Assembly (NCBI GenBank): GCA_030533315.1
Contig: JAUNJL010000003.1
Location: 25,222 to 89,221, forward strand
DNA length: 64,000 bases
From: Eubacteriales bacterium
GTDB lineage: Bacteria; Bacillota_A; Clostridia; Lachnospirales; Lachnospiraceae
Direction: 5' to 3'
Shown: positions 8,538 through 19,044 of the stretch, piece by piece
Layout of the letters: the number at the start of each line of letters is the position of its first letter
How positions within the stretch are numbered: position 1 is the stretch's first letter
Program-made: the position numbers and the translations under genes
The notes under the pieces: model-generated
Databases searched by the model: none
What the model saw: the letters and a program-made list of their open reading frames with translations, nothing else
What the model was told of the DNA's origin: nothing

Positions 8538-10213
8538 GTGAGATGGAGCAAATCCTGAAGGAAACGATAGAGGAATATGAGTTCGCCGCAAGAAACGCAG
8601 AGAAATATCTTCAGGAAAACAAAAAAGAGCTGAAAAAACGGTTTATTTACGGACAAGCCCTGGCCAAGCCCGTCAAGGAGGGACAGTTTTTCTTCGTTTG
8701 GGAGGAAAATGCCCCTGAGAGCCAGCGGGCGAAGGAGCTTCTCTCTTACCTAATGGAGAACTATGGAAAGAAGTACACCTACATCGTTTGCGTCAGCGAC
8801 AACCCGGAGGCGGTGGTGGAGGGAGCGGAGGTGGTGAGAAGGGGCAAACAGCCCTATTGGGAGGCCATGGCCTGCTCCCGATACCTGGTGAGCAGCCAGC
8901 CCCTCACCGTCTCCTTCGTGAAGCGTCCGGAGCAGATCTACCTGAACCTGATGCACGGGGTGTGGGAGAAGGATAGATCCTGGATCGACGGCTGCTCCTG
9001 CTATGCCAGGGAGCTTTTGAAAACAGACCTGATGTACGCACCCTCCCTGGAGGAGGGAAAAGCCTTCTGGGAAAAGGAACTGAGGGTGGCGGGCCTCTAT
9101 GACGGCCTTCTTGTGACAGGGGGAATGGAAGAAATCGCTCAGGCCCTCCTGGAAAAGGGAGGGGAGCTTCCCAGACGGGAGGGAGGCCATTTCCTGAAAA
9201 ACGGGAAAAAGCGTCTTCTTGTCCTCACAAGCTGGAAGGACACCAGGGAGCACCGGTGCGTGGTCAAAAGCCTTTTGCAGCAGATGGACACGGACGCCTA
9301 TCAGGTGGCGGTGCTCACCTCCTGGTGCAGTGAGCCCAGGGTGGAAAAGGAGATGGAGGAGCTGCAGGAGGGGATCGTCCCCCTGATGACCAGGGGGCAT
9401 ATGGTGCTGACGGAGGAGGAATGCCGGTTCCTGCGGATTTTGGAAAAGCATCCCGACGTGGTTCTCAGGGAGCCCCAGCTGAGGGCCCGCATGGAGGAGC
9501 TGATGGAGAGAGAATGGAAAAGAGTCCTTGGGGCGGTCTCCTTCGATCTTTGCCTGGTCCTGGGCGGCCAGTCCTACTCCCGGTATTATCTTTCCCTGTC
9601 CAAGCGCTTTTCCCAGCGGGTGCTGGGGGACCTGGATTTCCTGGAAAATCTCCGGGAAAAGAAGCCGGGCAAATGGAAAAAAGCCCTTTCGGTTTACCAC
9701 AAGATCTATTCCTTCCCGGGAGGAATCTCCCTGGGAAGCTACGGGGAGGAGAACATCCAGAGGGTGCAGCGCCTCCTTCCCCTTCCTCCTAAGCGCGGAA
9801 AAAAAGGGACCGTCCCCGGAGAGAAGGTGACCATAAAGGGAAAAACCTATCTGGTCTGCGACCGGCGGCAGGAGGAGGGCCGTCTTCAGGCGGATCTGCT
9901 CCTCCTTCCCCAGGAGGGCAGCGTCCTGGTCAATGCGGAGGTGCTTCCCGACGAGAAAAAGAAAAGGCTTCTGGAGGGCCTGAAGACGAAAAGCGTCTGT
10001 CTTGTAGGTCCCAAGGCCCAAAGCTACCGCAGCCTTCTGCCGGACGGGGAGGTCCTGGACCAGTCCCTGTTTACCTCCTTCTACCTTCTTCCCCAGGCGG
10101 GAGAAATCTTTGAACGTTTTCGGGGCTATGTGGGAAGAGGAGATCGGGAGTACGATCTGTTTGGGGAGATCTGCGGGCTTTACAGGGTGCCTCCCTACAG
10201 AGGAGAGGCCTGA
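8534..10213 (+). CDS. Divergent TagF-superfamily protein, probably altered catalytic site
   Basis: A 559-residue protein starting at the ATG that overlaps the upstream stop (ATGA); GAGAGGTG lies 5-12 bp before it. The N-terminal part keeps the fold pattern of the family (FFVWEENAPES, YLNLMHGVWEKD), but the usual WHG-x-PLK motif is reduced to LMHG and no SDYSS motif is visible. A middle stretch (KKRLLVLTSWKDTREHRCVVKS) resembles the second half of the preceding protein. It may be a partner or regulatory subunit, or an enzyme with another donor. It is last in the locus; sigG is convergent 29 bp later. Confidence 0.7.
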   Translation: MSEMEQILKETIEEYEFAARNAEKYLQENKKELKKRFIYGQALAKPVKEGQFFFVWEENAPESQRAKELLSYLMENYGKKYTYIVCVSDNPEAVVEGAEVVRRGKQPYWEAMACSRYLVSSQPLTVSFVKRPEQIYLNLMHGVWEKDRSWIDGCSCYARELLKTDLMYAPSLEEGKAFWEKELRVAGLYDGLLVTGGMEEIAQALLEKGGELPRREGGHFLKNGKKRLLVLTSWKDTREHRCVVKSLLQQMDTDAYQVAVLTSWCSEPRVEKEMEELQEGIVPLMTRGHMVLTEEECRFLRILEKHPDVVLREPQLRARMEELMEREWKRVLGAVSFDLCLVLGGQSYSRYYLSLSKRFSQRVLGDLDFLENLREKKPGKWKKALSVYHKIYSFPGGISLGSYGEENIQRVQRLLPLPPKRGKKGTVPGEKVTIKGKTYLVCDRRQEEGRLQADLLLLPQEGSVLVNAEVLPDEKKKRLLEGLKTKSVCLVGPKAQSYRSLLPDGEVLDQSLFTSFYLLPQAGEIFERFRGYVGRGDREYDLFGEICGLYRVPPYRGEA

Positions 10214-10242
10214 AAAAAGACGGACCCAAAAGGGTGGAACCC

Positions 10243-11022
10243 TTAGGGCCGGAGATAGTTTCGCATGGTCTTTAGTGCGTTTTTTTCCAGACGGCTGACC
10301 TGGGCCTGGGAGATTCCGATCTCCTGGGCCACCTCCATCTGGGTCTTCCCTTCGTAAAAGCGAAGCTGGATGATGTGACGCTCCCGTTTTCCAAGGCGGT
10401 TCATGGCCTCCCGAAGGGAGAGGTTTTCGATCCAATGCTCCTCCCGGTTCTTCTTGTCGCTGATCTGGTCCATCACGTAGAGAGTGTCGCCGCCCTCCGT
10501 ATACACCGGCTCAAAAAGGCTGACCGGACTTTGGATGGCGTCCATGGCATAGACGATCATTTCCTTGTCGATGCCGATCTCCCCGGCGATCTCGCTTATG
10601 GTGGGCTCCTTCAGATTTTCACGAAGGTAGGTTTCCCGTGCGTAGATGGCCTTGTACGCAATGTCCCGCAGGGAACGGCTGACCCGTATGCTGTTGTTGT
10701 CCCTTAGGTACCGCCGGATCTCTCCGATGATCATGGGGACGGCGTAGGTGGAGAATTTTACCTGCAAGGAGGTGTCAAAGTTGTCAATGGCTTTGATCAG
10801 GCCAATACAGCCGATCTGGAACAGGTCGTCCGGGTTTTCGCTGCTCCCGGAAAATCGCTTGATCACACTGAGGACCAGGCGCAGGTTTCCCTTGATATAC
10901 AGATCCCTGGCCGCCGCATCCCCTTCCTTGATCCGCTGGAAAAGAGCCTCCTTCTCCTCGGATCTCAAAACGGGAAGCTTGGCCGTGTTTACGCCGCAGA
11001 TTTCTACTTTGTTCAGTGCCAT
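10243..11022 (-). CDS. sigG: RNA polymerase sporulation sigma factor SigG
   Basis: A 259-residue forespore sigma factor. The start MALNKVEICGVNTAKLPVL aligns with the conserved SigG N-terminus, so I prefer the ATG at 11022 with AGGAGGA 7 bp upstream over an in-frame ATG 45 bp earlier. Region 2 contains DDLFQIGCIGLIKAIDNFD and VKFSTYAVPMIIGEIRRYLRDN; region 4 ends in the helix-turn-helix EVAQEIGISQAQVSRLEKNAL. It drives late forespore genes after engulfment. It lies downstream of ymxH on the same strand. No confident sigma-F promoter could be read in the 114-bp gap. Confidence 0.97.
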   Translation of the reverse strand: MALNKVEICGVNTAKLPVLRSEEKEALFQRIKEGDAAARDLYIKGNLRLVLSVIKRFSGSSENPDDLFQIGCIGLIKAIDNFDTSLQVKFSTYAVPMIIGEIRRYLRDNNSIRVSRSLRDIAYKAIYARETYLRENLKEPTISEIAGEIGIDKEMIVYAMDAIQSPVSLFEPVYTEGGDTLYVMDQISDKKNREEHWIENLSLREAMNRLGKRERHIIQLRFYEGKTQMEVAQEIGISQAQVSRLEKNALKTMRNYLRP

Positions 11023-11136
11023 CCTGTAAATCCTCCTTTTTGTGCTTCTTGAGTAAATCTTTCTCATATGGGGGGAGAAATATACGGCGGCAGAAAAAAT
11101 ATAAAAAATAAAGCCCCTTGACAGACGGCGGAGCGA

Positions 11137-11391
11137 TCAGTTTTTTCGCAGACAGGCGTCCTCCTGGATCTCCACCAGGATGATGTCCGCCCCGATCTGG
11201 CGGATGCAGTTCCAGGGGATCACGTATTCGCTGTCCCTTGCAAAAAAGAAGCAGAAGCGGCCAGGTCCCGGGACCACGAGAGCCTCCAGCCGGCCGGTGC
11301 GGCAGTCGAACTCCACGTCCAGGGCGCAGCCCAGGCTTTGGCAGGTACAGATGTTGATGATCTCCTTTTGCTTTAATTCACAGAGACGCAT
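11137..11391 (-). CDS. YlmC/YmxH family sporulation protein (PRC-barrel-like)
   Basis: An 84-residue protein of the YlmC/YmxH family, which accompanies sigG in many spore formers. The N-terminus MRLCELKQKEIINICTCQSLG is typical, followed by the small beta-barrel pattern DVEFDCRTGRLEALVVPG and VIPWNCIRQIGADIILVEI. AAAGGA lies 9-10 bp before the ATG. Its biochemical role is unknown. Here it is upstream of sigG, separated by 114 bp with no clear terminator, so the two may be cotranscribed. It is divergent from nrdR. Confidence 0.85.
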   Translation of the reverse strand: MRLCELKQKEIINICTCQSLGCALDVEFDCRTGRLEALVVPGPGRFCFFFARDSEYVIPWNCIRQIGADIILVEIQEDACLRKN

Positions 11392-11541
11392 GACAGACGT
11401 CCTTTCCCGCGGTGCTGTAACAAAAGATATGCGAAAAAAGAAAAAAACATGACCGCGTGCAGGTTAAAAAAGGAGGGGAGGAGCCTTCGGTGGAGAGATG
11501 ACTGTACGGGGGACAGGCCAGACAGAAAGGGGGAGATCCAT

Positions 11542-11991
11542 GTGAGATGTCCGTATTGTAACCAGGATAATACCCGTGTTGTGGATTCCAGGCCGGTGGA
11601 GGATACCAATGCCATCCGCCGCCGCCGTCTCTGCGATTCCTGCGGGAGGAGGTTTACCACCTACGAAAAGGTGGAGACCATTCCCCTCACCGTGATCAAA
11701 AAGGATCAAAACCGGGAGCAGTACAGCCGGGAAAAGATTCAGGACGGGGTGCTGAGGGCCTGCTATAAGCGTCCCATCCCCATCGACCGGATCGAGGCCA
11801 TGATGGATTCCATTGAGGCGGATATCTTCCATGCGGAGGAGAAGGAGATCTGCAGCAGCAAGATCGGGGAGATCGTCATGGAGCATCTGAAGGACTTAGA
11901 TGCGGTGGCCTACGTCCGCTTTGCCTCGGTGTACCGGGAATTTAAGGACGTGAGCACTTTTTTGGACGAGCTGAAAAAGTTTATGAATTAA
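11542..11991 (+). CDS. nrdR: Transcriptional repressor NrdR
   Basis: A 149-residue ATP/dATP-sensing repressor of ribonucleotide reductase genes. The GTG at 11542 gives the family start VRCPYC with the first zinc-ribbon cysteines; the second pair is CDSC before GRRFTTYE. The ATP-cone follows (IPLTVIKKDQNREQYSREKI), and the length matches the usual 150 or so residues. AAGGGGGAG lies 7-15 bp upstream. An earlier in-frame ATG at 11449 would add 31 residues unlike NrdR and is rejected. The gene ends at a strong bidirectional terminator. No ribonucleotide reductase gene is in the window. Confidence 0.97.
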   Translation: MRCPYCNQDNTRVVDSRPVEDTNAIRRRRLCDSCGRRFTTYEKVETIPLTVIKKDQNREQYSREKIQDGVLRACYKRPIPIDRIEAMMDSIEADIFHAEEKEICSSKIGEIVMEHLKDLDAVAYVRFASVYREFKDVSTFLDELKKFMN

Positions 11992-11995
11992 AGGG

Positions 11996-12032
11996 AAAAA
12001 GGCCTGACAGCAGAATGCTGTCAGACCTTTTT
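11996..12032. terminator. Bidirectional intrinsic terminator between nrdR and gdhA
   Basis: The stem CTGACAGC/GCTGTCAG (12004-12011 with 12017-12024) has a 5-base loop, is extended by GG/CC, and is flanked by five A residues on the left and five T residues on the right. It can stop transcription from both convergent genes. Confidence 0.92.
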
Positions 12033-12058
12033 CTTCTGGTGGTGCGCCTGGCAAAGAA

Positions 12059-13731
<1,673 letters not shown>

Positions 13732-14949
13732 ATGCGAACCTTTGAAAAATCATCCAAGCTGGATAACGTGCTTTACGACGTGCGGGGACCGGTGGTGGAT
13801 GAGGCGGCCAGGATGGAGGAGGACGGGATGGAGATCCTGAAGCTGAACATCGGCAATCCTTACCCCTTCGGCTTTACAGCTCCCCAGGAGGTGATCCTGG
13901 ATATGCTGAGCAACGTGCGTACCTCCCAGGGCTATTCCGATTCCCGTGGGATCTTTTCCGCAAGAAAGGCCATCATGCAGTACGCCCAGCTCCGGGGCAT
14001 CCCGGGAGTCACCATGAACGACATCTATACGGGAAACGGGGTCAGCGAGCTGATCAACCTTTGTATGCAGGCCCTTTTGAACAATGGGGACGAGATCCTC
14101 ATCCCATCTCCCGATTATCCCCTGTGGACCGCCACCGCCACCCTGGCCGGAGGAAATCCGGTTCATTATATCTGTGATGAGCAGTCGGAGTGGTATCCCG
14201 ACCTGGAGGACATCCGAAGAAAGATCACGGACCGGACGAAGGCCATCGTCCTGATCAATCCCAACAACCCCACGGGGGCCGTCTATCCCAGGGAGGTGCT
14301 GGAGCAGATCGTCCAGATCGCCAGGGAGCACGAGCTGATCATCTTCTCGGACGAGATCTATGACCGTCTGGTGATGGACGGGCTGACACATACCTCCGTC
14401 GCCTCCCTGGCGCCGGACGTTTTCTGCATCACCTTTTCCGGACTGTCCAAATCCCATATGATCGCAGGATTCCGCATCGGATGGATGATCCTAAGCGGGG
14501 CGAAGCACCGGGCAAAGGGCTACATCCAGGGCCTGAACATGCTGTCCTCCATGCGGCTTTGCTCCAACGTGCCCGCTCAGGCCATCGTTCAGACGGCTCT
14601 GGGAGGCTATCAGAGCGTCAACGAGTACATCCAGCCCGGAGGAAGGGTCTGTGAGCAGAGAGACTTCATTTACAAGGCTCTCACCGACATCCCAGGCATT
14701 ACGGCGGTAAAGCCGAAGGCTGCCTTCTACATTTTCCCGAAGATTGACACGGAGAAATTCGGTATTCTGGACGACGAGCAGTTTGCCCTGGATTTCCTCC
14801 ACGAAAAGCAGGTGCTCATCGTTCCGGGGAAGGGCTTCAACTGGGGAGAACCGGATCATTTCCGGGTTGTTTACCTGCCGAATAAGCTGCAGCTGGAAAA
14901 GGCAGCGAAAAAGCTTGAGGAGTTTTTGGCCGGATACCGCCAGAGATAA
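13732..14949 (+). CDS. PLP-dependent aminotransferase, AlaA-like
   Basis: A 405-residue class I/II aminotransferase, fold type I. The N-terminus RTFEKSSKLDNVLYDVRGP matches the alanine/glutamate-pyruvate transaminase (AlaA) subgroup, which is also about 405 residues. NPNNPTGAVYP binds substrate and cofactor, SDEIYDRL holds the pyridine-ring aspartate, and SGLSKSHMIAGFRIGW carries the PLP lysine. Two in-frame ATGs are close together; 13732 is 9 bp after AGGAGG while 13726 is only 3 bp after it, so 13732 is chosen. It probably makes alanine from pyruvate and glutamate, linking to the glutamate dehydrogenase upstream. Citrate synthase follows after 57 bp. Confidence 0.9.
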   Translation: MRTFEKSSKLDNVLYDVRGPVVDEAARMEEDGMEILKLNIGNPYPFGFTAPQEVILDMLSNVRTSQGYSDSRGIFSARKAIMQYAQLRGIPGVTMNDIYTGNGVSELINLCMQALLNNGDEILIPSPDYPLWTATATLAGGNPVHYICDEQSEWYPDLEDIRRKITDRTKAIVLINPNNPTGAVYPREVLEQIVQIAREHELIIFSDEIYDRLVMDGLTHTSVASLAPDVFCITFSGLSKSHMIAGFRIGWMILSGAKHRAKGYIQGLNMLSSMRLCSNVPAQAIVQTALGGYQSVNEYIQPGGRVCEQRDFIYKALTDIPGITAVKPKAAFYIFPKIDTEKFGILDDEQFALDFLHEKQVLIVPGKGFNWGEPDHFRVVYLPNKLQLEKAAKKLEEFLAGYRQR

Positions 14950-15006
14950 GGGTATCAAAGGAAAGGGGAGGAATGGATTAGAATCAAGAAAGAAAGGAGT
15001 TCGTTT

Positions 15007-16368
15007 ATGACAGGATTTAACATGAAGGTGACGCCGGAGATAGAGCGATTGACAGACATCTGCGTGGAGTATTCCCGGCTGGATACCTCTCTCTACAGCA
15101 AGTATGACGTAAAAAAAGGCCTCCGGGACGTAAACGGAAAGGGCGTTCTCTCAGGACTGACGCAGATATCCGATGTAAATGCTACCAGGATGGAGGATGG
15201 AAGGGAGGTGCCCTGTGCGGGCAGGCTTTTTTATAGGGGATACGACATCAAGGAGCTGACCAAGGGATTTATCAACGACGATCGCTATGGCTTTGAGGAG
15301 ACGACCTACCTTCTTCTCTTCGGCAAGCTTCCCAACGAGCAGGAGCTGGCCGATTTCAAGAAGCTGCTGGGCAACCAGAGAAGCCTTCCCACCAACTTTG
15401 TGAGGGACGTCATCATGAAGGCGCCCTCCAGGGATATCATGAATGCCCTTTCCCGCAGCGTGCTGACCCTGTACTGCTATGACAAGGAGCCGGATGATGT
15501 TTCCCTGCCCAACGTCCTCCGTCAATGCCTCAACCTGATCAGCGTATTTCCTCTGCTTTCGGTGTACGGCTACCAGGCCTACAACCATTACCTGGGAGGA
15601 AAGAGCCTTTACATCCACAATCCCAAAAAGGAGCTGTCCACGTCAGAAAACATTCTGCGGATGCTCCGTCCGGATAAGAAATATTCTCACCTGGAAGCAA
15701 AGATCCTGGATATCGCCCTGATCCTCCATATGGAGCACGGCGGCGGAAACAACTCCACCTTCACTACCCACGTGGTTTCCTCCTCCGGTACCGACACCTA
15801 CTCTGCCATTGCGGCGGCCCTGGGCTCCCTGAAGGGGCCGAAGCACGGCGGCGCCAACATCAAGGTGGTCAGCATGTTCAAGGATATGAAGAGGCACGTG
15901 AGGGACGTCACGGACGAGGATGAGATCAGGAATTATCTGAGGAAACTGCTCCACAAGGAGGCCTTTGACAAGCGGGGCCTGATCTACGGCATGGGACATG
16001 CGGTCTACTCCGTGTCCGATCCCAGGGCCGAGGTTCTGAAAAGCTTTGTGGCGGCCCTGGCAAAGGAAAAGGGGCGGATGAAGGATTACCAGCTGTACAA
16101 CGCCGTGGAGCGCCTGGCCCCGGAAGTGATCGCCCAGGAGAGGCGGATCTACAAGGGCGTCAGCGCCAATGTGGACTTTTACAGCGGCTTCGTGTACAGT
16201 ATGCTGGATCTTCCTCTGGAGCTGTACACTCCCATGTTTGCCGTGGCCCGTATCGTGGGCTGGAGCGCGCACCGCATGGAGGAGCTGATCAACGTGGACA
16301 AGATCATCCGTCCCGCATACAAAAACGTGCTGGAGCCTTCCGTGTACATTCCTCTGGGAGAGCGGTAA
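15007..16368 (+). CDS. Citrate synthase
   Basis: A 453-residue citrate/2-methylcitrate synthase-type enzyme that condenses acetyl-CoA and oxaloacetate. Visible landmarks are LFYRGYDIKELTKG near residue 72, HMEHGGGNNSTFTTHVVSSSGTD (oxaloacetate-site histidine region), LKGPKHGGAN and GMGHAVYSVSDPRA (second catalytic histidine). AAAGGAG precedes the ATG by about 8 bp. The extended N-terminus before the core domain is common in clostridial forms. It likely serves 2-oxoglutarate and glutamate supply in a partial citric-acid pathway. No aconitase or isocitrate dehydrogenase gene is in view, and methylcitrate synthase activity cannot be excluded. Confidence 0.93.
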   Translation: MTGFNMKVTPEIERLTDICVEYSRLDTSLYSKYDVKKGLRDVNGKGVLSGLTQISDVNATRMEDGREVPCAGRLFYRGYDIKELTKGFINDDRYGFEETTYLLLFGKLPNEQELADFKKLLGNQRSLPTNFVRDVIMKAPSRDIMNALSRSVLTLYCYDKEPDDVSLPNVLRQCLNLISVFPLLSVYGYQAYNHYLGGKSLYIHNPKKELSTSENILRMLRPDKKYSHLEAKILDIALILHMEHGGGNNSTFTTHVVSSSGTDTYSAIAAALGSLKGPKHGGANIKVVSMFKDMKRHVRDVTDEDEIRNYLRKLLHKEAFDKRGLIYGMGHAVYSVSDPRAEVLKSFVAALAKEKGRMKDYQLYNAVERLAPEVIAQERRIYKGVSANVDFYSGFVYSMLDLPLELYTPMFAVARIVGWSAHRMEELINVDKIIRPAYKNVLEPSVYIPLGER

Positions 16369-16424
16369 GGGCCGCCTGCCAGAAGAGGTGCGAGGGCTTT
16401 TCGCAAGGAAGGAAGCTAATAACT

Positions 16425-17297
16425 ATGGAACAGCAAAAAAAGGCCGCCCTGATCTTGGAGGGCGGCGGGAACCGGGGTGTGTTTACCGCCGGTGTCTTGG
16501 ATTATCTCCTGGAAAGGGAGGAGGAGTTTTCCTATGTGGCAGGCGTGTCCGCAGGTGCCTGCAACGCCATGGATTACGTTTCCCGTCAGATCGGAAGGAC
16601 CAGGGACTGTATGATCGTGACCGAAAAGGAAAACCGTTACCTGGGGACGAAGGAGGTCCTGAAAAAGGGGCGCATCATCGACATGGACATGGTGTTTTCC
16701 GTCTACCCCTACGAGACCTTCCCCTTTGATTTCCAGACCTACTTTCACTCGAAGCTTCGGTGCGAGATGGTGGTGACCAACTGCCTGACGGGGGAGGCAG
16801 AGTACCTGTCGGAGGACAAGGACGAGGAACGGCTTCTCAGCATCTGCCGGGCCTCCTCCAGCATCCCGGTGATGAGTCCCGAGGTGTTTATCGACGGCTG
16901 CCCCTACGTGGACGGCGGGGTGGCGGATTCGGTGCCCCTGATCCATGCCATGAAGGAGGGGTACCGGAAAAACGTGGTGATCCTCACGAGAAATCCAGGA
17001 TATCGAAAATCGAGGCCGGGGAAGAGCCGGGCCCTTTACGTGGCGGCCCTGAAAAAGTACCCCAATCTGCTAAACGTCATGGTGAACCGTTACCGCAGCT
17101 ACAACCGCACCATGGAGATGATTGAGAAATGGGAGGCGGAGGGAAAGATCTTCGTGCTTCGGCCACAGGTGGAGCCGGTTTCCCGTTTGGAGGGAGATCC
17201 CAAAAAATTGACCGGCTTTTACCAGCACGGTTATGAGTTGATGAGGGACAGCTACGACAAAATGCTGGATTACCTGCACGACAGACAGGAAGGTTAA
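16425..17297 (+). CDS. Patatin-like phospholipase
   Basis: A 290-residue patatin-family serine lipase or esterase. It has the oxyanion loop GGGNRG at residues 13-18, the nucleophile elbow GVSAG with Ser42, and the dyad aspartate Asp163 in VDGGVADSVP. There is no signal peptide, so it acts in the cytoplasm or at the inner membrane face on acyl lipids. It is 56 bp after citrate synthase with no terminator between, and 3 bp before the YqeG gene, which suggests one transcript. The natural lipid substrate is unknown; related bacterial YjjU-type proteins are poorly characterised. Confidence 0.9.
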   Translation: MEQQKKAALILEGGGNRGVFTAGVLDYLLEREEEFSYVAGVSAGACNAMDYVSRQIGRTRDCMIVTEKENRYLGTKEVLKKGRIIDMDMVFSVYPYETFPFDFQTYFHSKLRCEMVVTNCLTGEAEYLSEDKDEERLLSICRASSSIPVMSPEVFIDGCPYVDGGVADSVPLIHAMKEGYRKNVVILTRNPGYRKSRPGKSRALYVAALKKYPNLLNVMVNRYRSYNRTMEMIEKWEAEGKIFVLRPQVEPVSRLEGDPKKLTGFYQHGYELMRDSYDKMLDYLHDRQEG

Positions 17298-17300
17298 GGA

Positions 17301-17801
17301 ATGCTGAAGTGTTTTTTTCCAGATGAATATCTGGATTCGGCCTATGACATTGATTACGAGGGACTGTATCAGGAGGGGATCCGGGGGATCCTTTTTGATA
17401 TTGACAACACCCTGGTGCCCCACGGTGCACCGGCGGACGACCGGGCGAGGGCCCTTTTTGCCAGGCTGAGGGAGCTGGGCATGGGCTACTGCTTCGTCTC
17501 CAACAACAAAGAGCCCCGGGTGGAGCCCTTTGCGGGCGCCGTACAGGGAAGATATATCCACAAGGCGGGGAAGCCCTCTCCGGGGGGCTACCGGCGGGCC
17601 ATGGAGATGCTGGGAACCGACGAGGCGTCCACCCTTTTTGTGGGAGATCAGCTGTTCACCGATATTTACGGGGCAAAAAAGGCGGGTCTTCGGAACATTC
17701 TCGTAAAGCCGCTCCATCCCAAGGAGGAGATACAGATCGTTCTGAAGCGATACCTTGAAAAAATCGTTTTATATTTTTACCAAAAGGAGGGGGATTCATG
17801 A
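17301..17801 (+). CDS. YqeG family HAD-IIIA phosphatase
   Basis: A 166-residue HAD-superfamily phosphatase. Motif I is LFDIDNTL with Asp33 and Asp35, motif II is FVSNNKE, and motif III with the acidic pair is VGDQLFTDIYGAKKAG. Length and pattern match YqeG, related to phosphatidylglycerophosphatase-type enzymes. In many Firmicutes it sits next to shikimate or ribosome-biogenesis genes. Here it overlaps aroK by ATGA at its 3' end. Substrate not assigned. Confidence 0.88.
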   Translation: MLKCFFPDEYLDSAYDIDYEGLYQEGIRGILFDIDNTLVPHGAPADDRARALFARLRELGMGYCFVSNNKEPRVEPFAGAVQGRYIHKAGKPSPGGYRRAMEMLGTDEASTLFVGDQLFTDIYGAKKAGLRNILVKPLHPKEEIQIVLKRYLEKIVLYFYQKEGDS

Positions 17802-18325
17802 ATCACATTGCAGTGATCGGATTTGTGGGTTCAGGAAAAACAAGAGTGGGAAAGCGTCTTGCAAAGGATCTGGGGCTGCCCTTTGTGGACGTGGACAGGG
17901 TGATCGTCAAAAAGATGAACCTGTCCATCAAGGAACTTTTTGAGCGTTTCGGGGAGCCCTTTTACCGGGCCTTGGAGACCACGGTGATCAAAGGGCTCCT
18001 GGAGGACCGGGAGCGTAAGGTGGTTTCCCTTGGAGCCGGTCTTCCCATCCAGGAGCAGAACCAGAAGTACCTGAAGGATCTGGGTACCATCATCTATCTG
18101 AAGGGTTCTGCGGAGGTGCTGGGAAAGCGCCTGGAGGGCAGCCAGAACACAAGCCTTCTTCTGGATGGGGACAATCAGGGAGACAAGCTGAAAAAGCTGT
18201 TGAAGCAGAGAGACCCGGTGTACGCAAAATTTTCAGATATCCAGGTGGTGACCGGAGTGAAGAGCTTTGACGACCTGATCCTGGAGATCGAGGAAAAATT
18301 GGCGGCCCATGAAAAAAATAGTTGA
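17798..18325 (+). CDS. aroK: Shikimate kinase
   Basis: A 175-residue P-loop kinase that phosphorylates shikimate at O3 in the aromatic amino-acid pathway. The Walker A is GFVGSGKT (residues 8-15), the substrate-binding DVDRVI is near residue 32, and FGEPFYRALE with the conserved arginine and LGAGLPI follow. The adenine-side KQRDPVYAKF is near the end. The lid is unusual (SLLLDGD rather than the usual RPLL), so activity should not be taken for granted. The start overlaps the YqeG stop by ATGA, with AGGAGG upstream. No other shikimate-pathway genes are nearby. Confidence 0.85.
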   Translation: MNHIAVIGFVGSGKTRVGKRLAKDLGLPFVDVDRVIVKKMNLSIKELFERFGEPFYRALETTVIKGLLEDRERKVVSLGAGLPIQEQNQKYLKDLGTIIYLKGSAEVLGKRLEGSQNTSLLLDGDNQGDKLKKLLKQRDPVYAKFSDIQVVTGVKSFDDLILEIEEKLAAHEKNS

Positions 18326-18350
18326 AAAAACTGCCTAGGTATTATAGAAT
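18322..18350 (+). promoter_or_regulatory. Predicted sigma-A promoter of efp
   Basis: TTGAAA (18322-18327), 17-bp spacer, TAGAAT (18345-18350). The -35 overlaps the last codons of aroK, so efp can be transcribed independently of the upstream run. Confidence 0.7.
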
Positions 18351-18391
18351 TATCGTAAAGCGAAATGCACAAGAAGGAGGAAATAATAAAG

Positions 18392-18949
18392 ATGATCTCA
18401 GCAGGTGATTTCAGAAACGGCGTCACAGTGGAAATTGACGGCAACGTTTGTCAGATCGTAGAATTTCAGCATGTAAAGCCCGGCAAGGGAGCTGCTTTCG
18501 TAAGAACCAAATACAAAAACATCATTACAGGGGCTGTCCTGGAGAAATCCTTCCGCCCTACGGAGAAGTTCCCCGCTGCCCGTATCGAGCGGGTGGACAT
18601 GCAGTATCTGTACAATGACGGCGGACTGTTTTATTTCATGAATCTGGAGACCTTCGACCAGATCGGCCTGACCGAGGAGCAGGTGGGAGACACCCTGAAA
18701 TTCGTGAAGGAGAATGAGATGGTGAAGATCTGCTCCCACAATGGCAATGTGTTTGCCATCGAGCCGCCCCTGTTCGTGGAACTTGCCGTTACGGAGACCG
18801 AGCCTGGCTTTGCGGGAAATACCGCACAGGGAGCTACGAAGCCGGCCATCGTGGAGACCGGAGCGCAGGTGATGGTGCCTCTCTTCGTGAACGAGGGGGA
18901 CAAGCTGAAGATCGATACCAGGACCGGCGAGTATCTGTCCCGAGTATAA
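18392..18949 (+). CDS. efp: Translation elongation factor P
   Basis: A 185-residue EF-P, which relieves ribosome stalling at polyproline. The start [17 protein letters not shown] at 18392 is the family N-terminus (AGGAGG 11 bp upstream); an in-frame ATG at 18365 would add nine residues and is rejected. The exposed loop [10 protein letters not shown] places the conserved lysine at position 32. Two OB-like domains follow, ending in [17 protein letters not shown]. It has its own promoter and a strong terminator, so it is probably a single-gene transcript. No lysine-modifying enzyme gene is in the window. Confidence 0.97.
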   Translation: MISAGDFRNGVTVEIDGNVCQIVEFQHVKPGKGAAFVRTKYKNIITGAVLEKSFRPTEKFPAARIERVDMQYLYNDGGLFYFMNLETFDQIGLTEEQVGDTLKFVKENEMVKICSHNGNVFAIEPPLFVELAVTETEPGFAGNTAQGATKPAIVETGAQVMVPLFVNEGDKLKIDTRTGEYLSRV

Positions 18950-18981
18950 GGATCTTCCCCAAAAAGAGAACAAAAAGAGAG

Positions 18982-19012
18982 CTGCCGCCGGTTTTTTCCG
19001 GCGGCAGTTTTT
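18982..19012 (+). terminator. Intrinsic terminator of efp
   Basis: A perfect 10-bp stem CTGCCGCCGG/CCGGCGGCAG with a six-T loop, followed by five T residues. Confidence 0.95.
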
Positions 19013-19044
19013 AGGTGGCGCATTTTTTGATCTCAAATGAAAGG

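Noticed and set aside
10214..10242. Terminator between the phosphopolymer locus and sigG
   Set aside because: Only 4-bp stems (ACCC/GGGT) without a T run are visible.
11050..11100. Sigma-F promoter for sigG
   Set aside because: A GTATA occurs on the minus strand, but the -10 at proper spacing (GAGAAAGATT) matches the consensus poorly.
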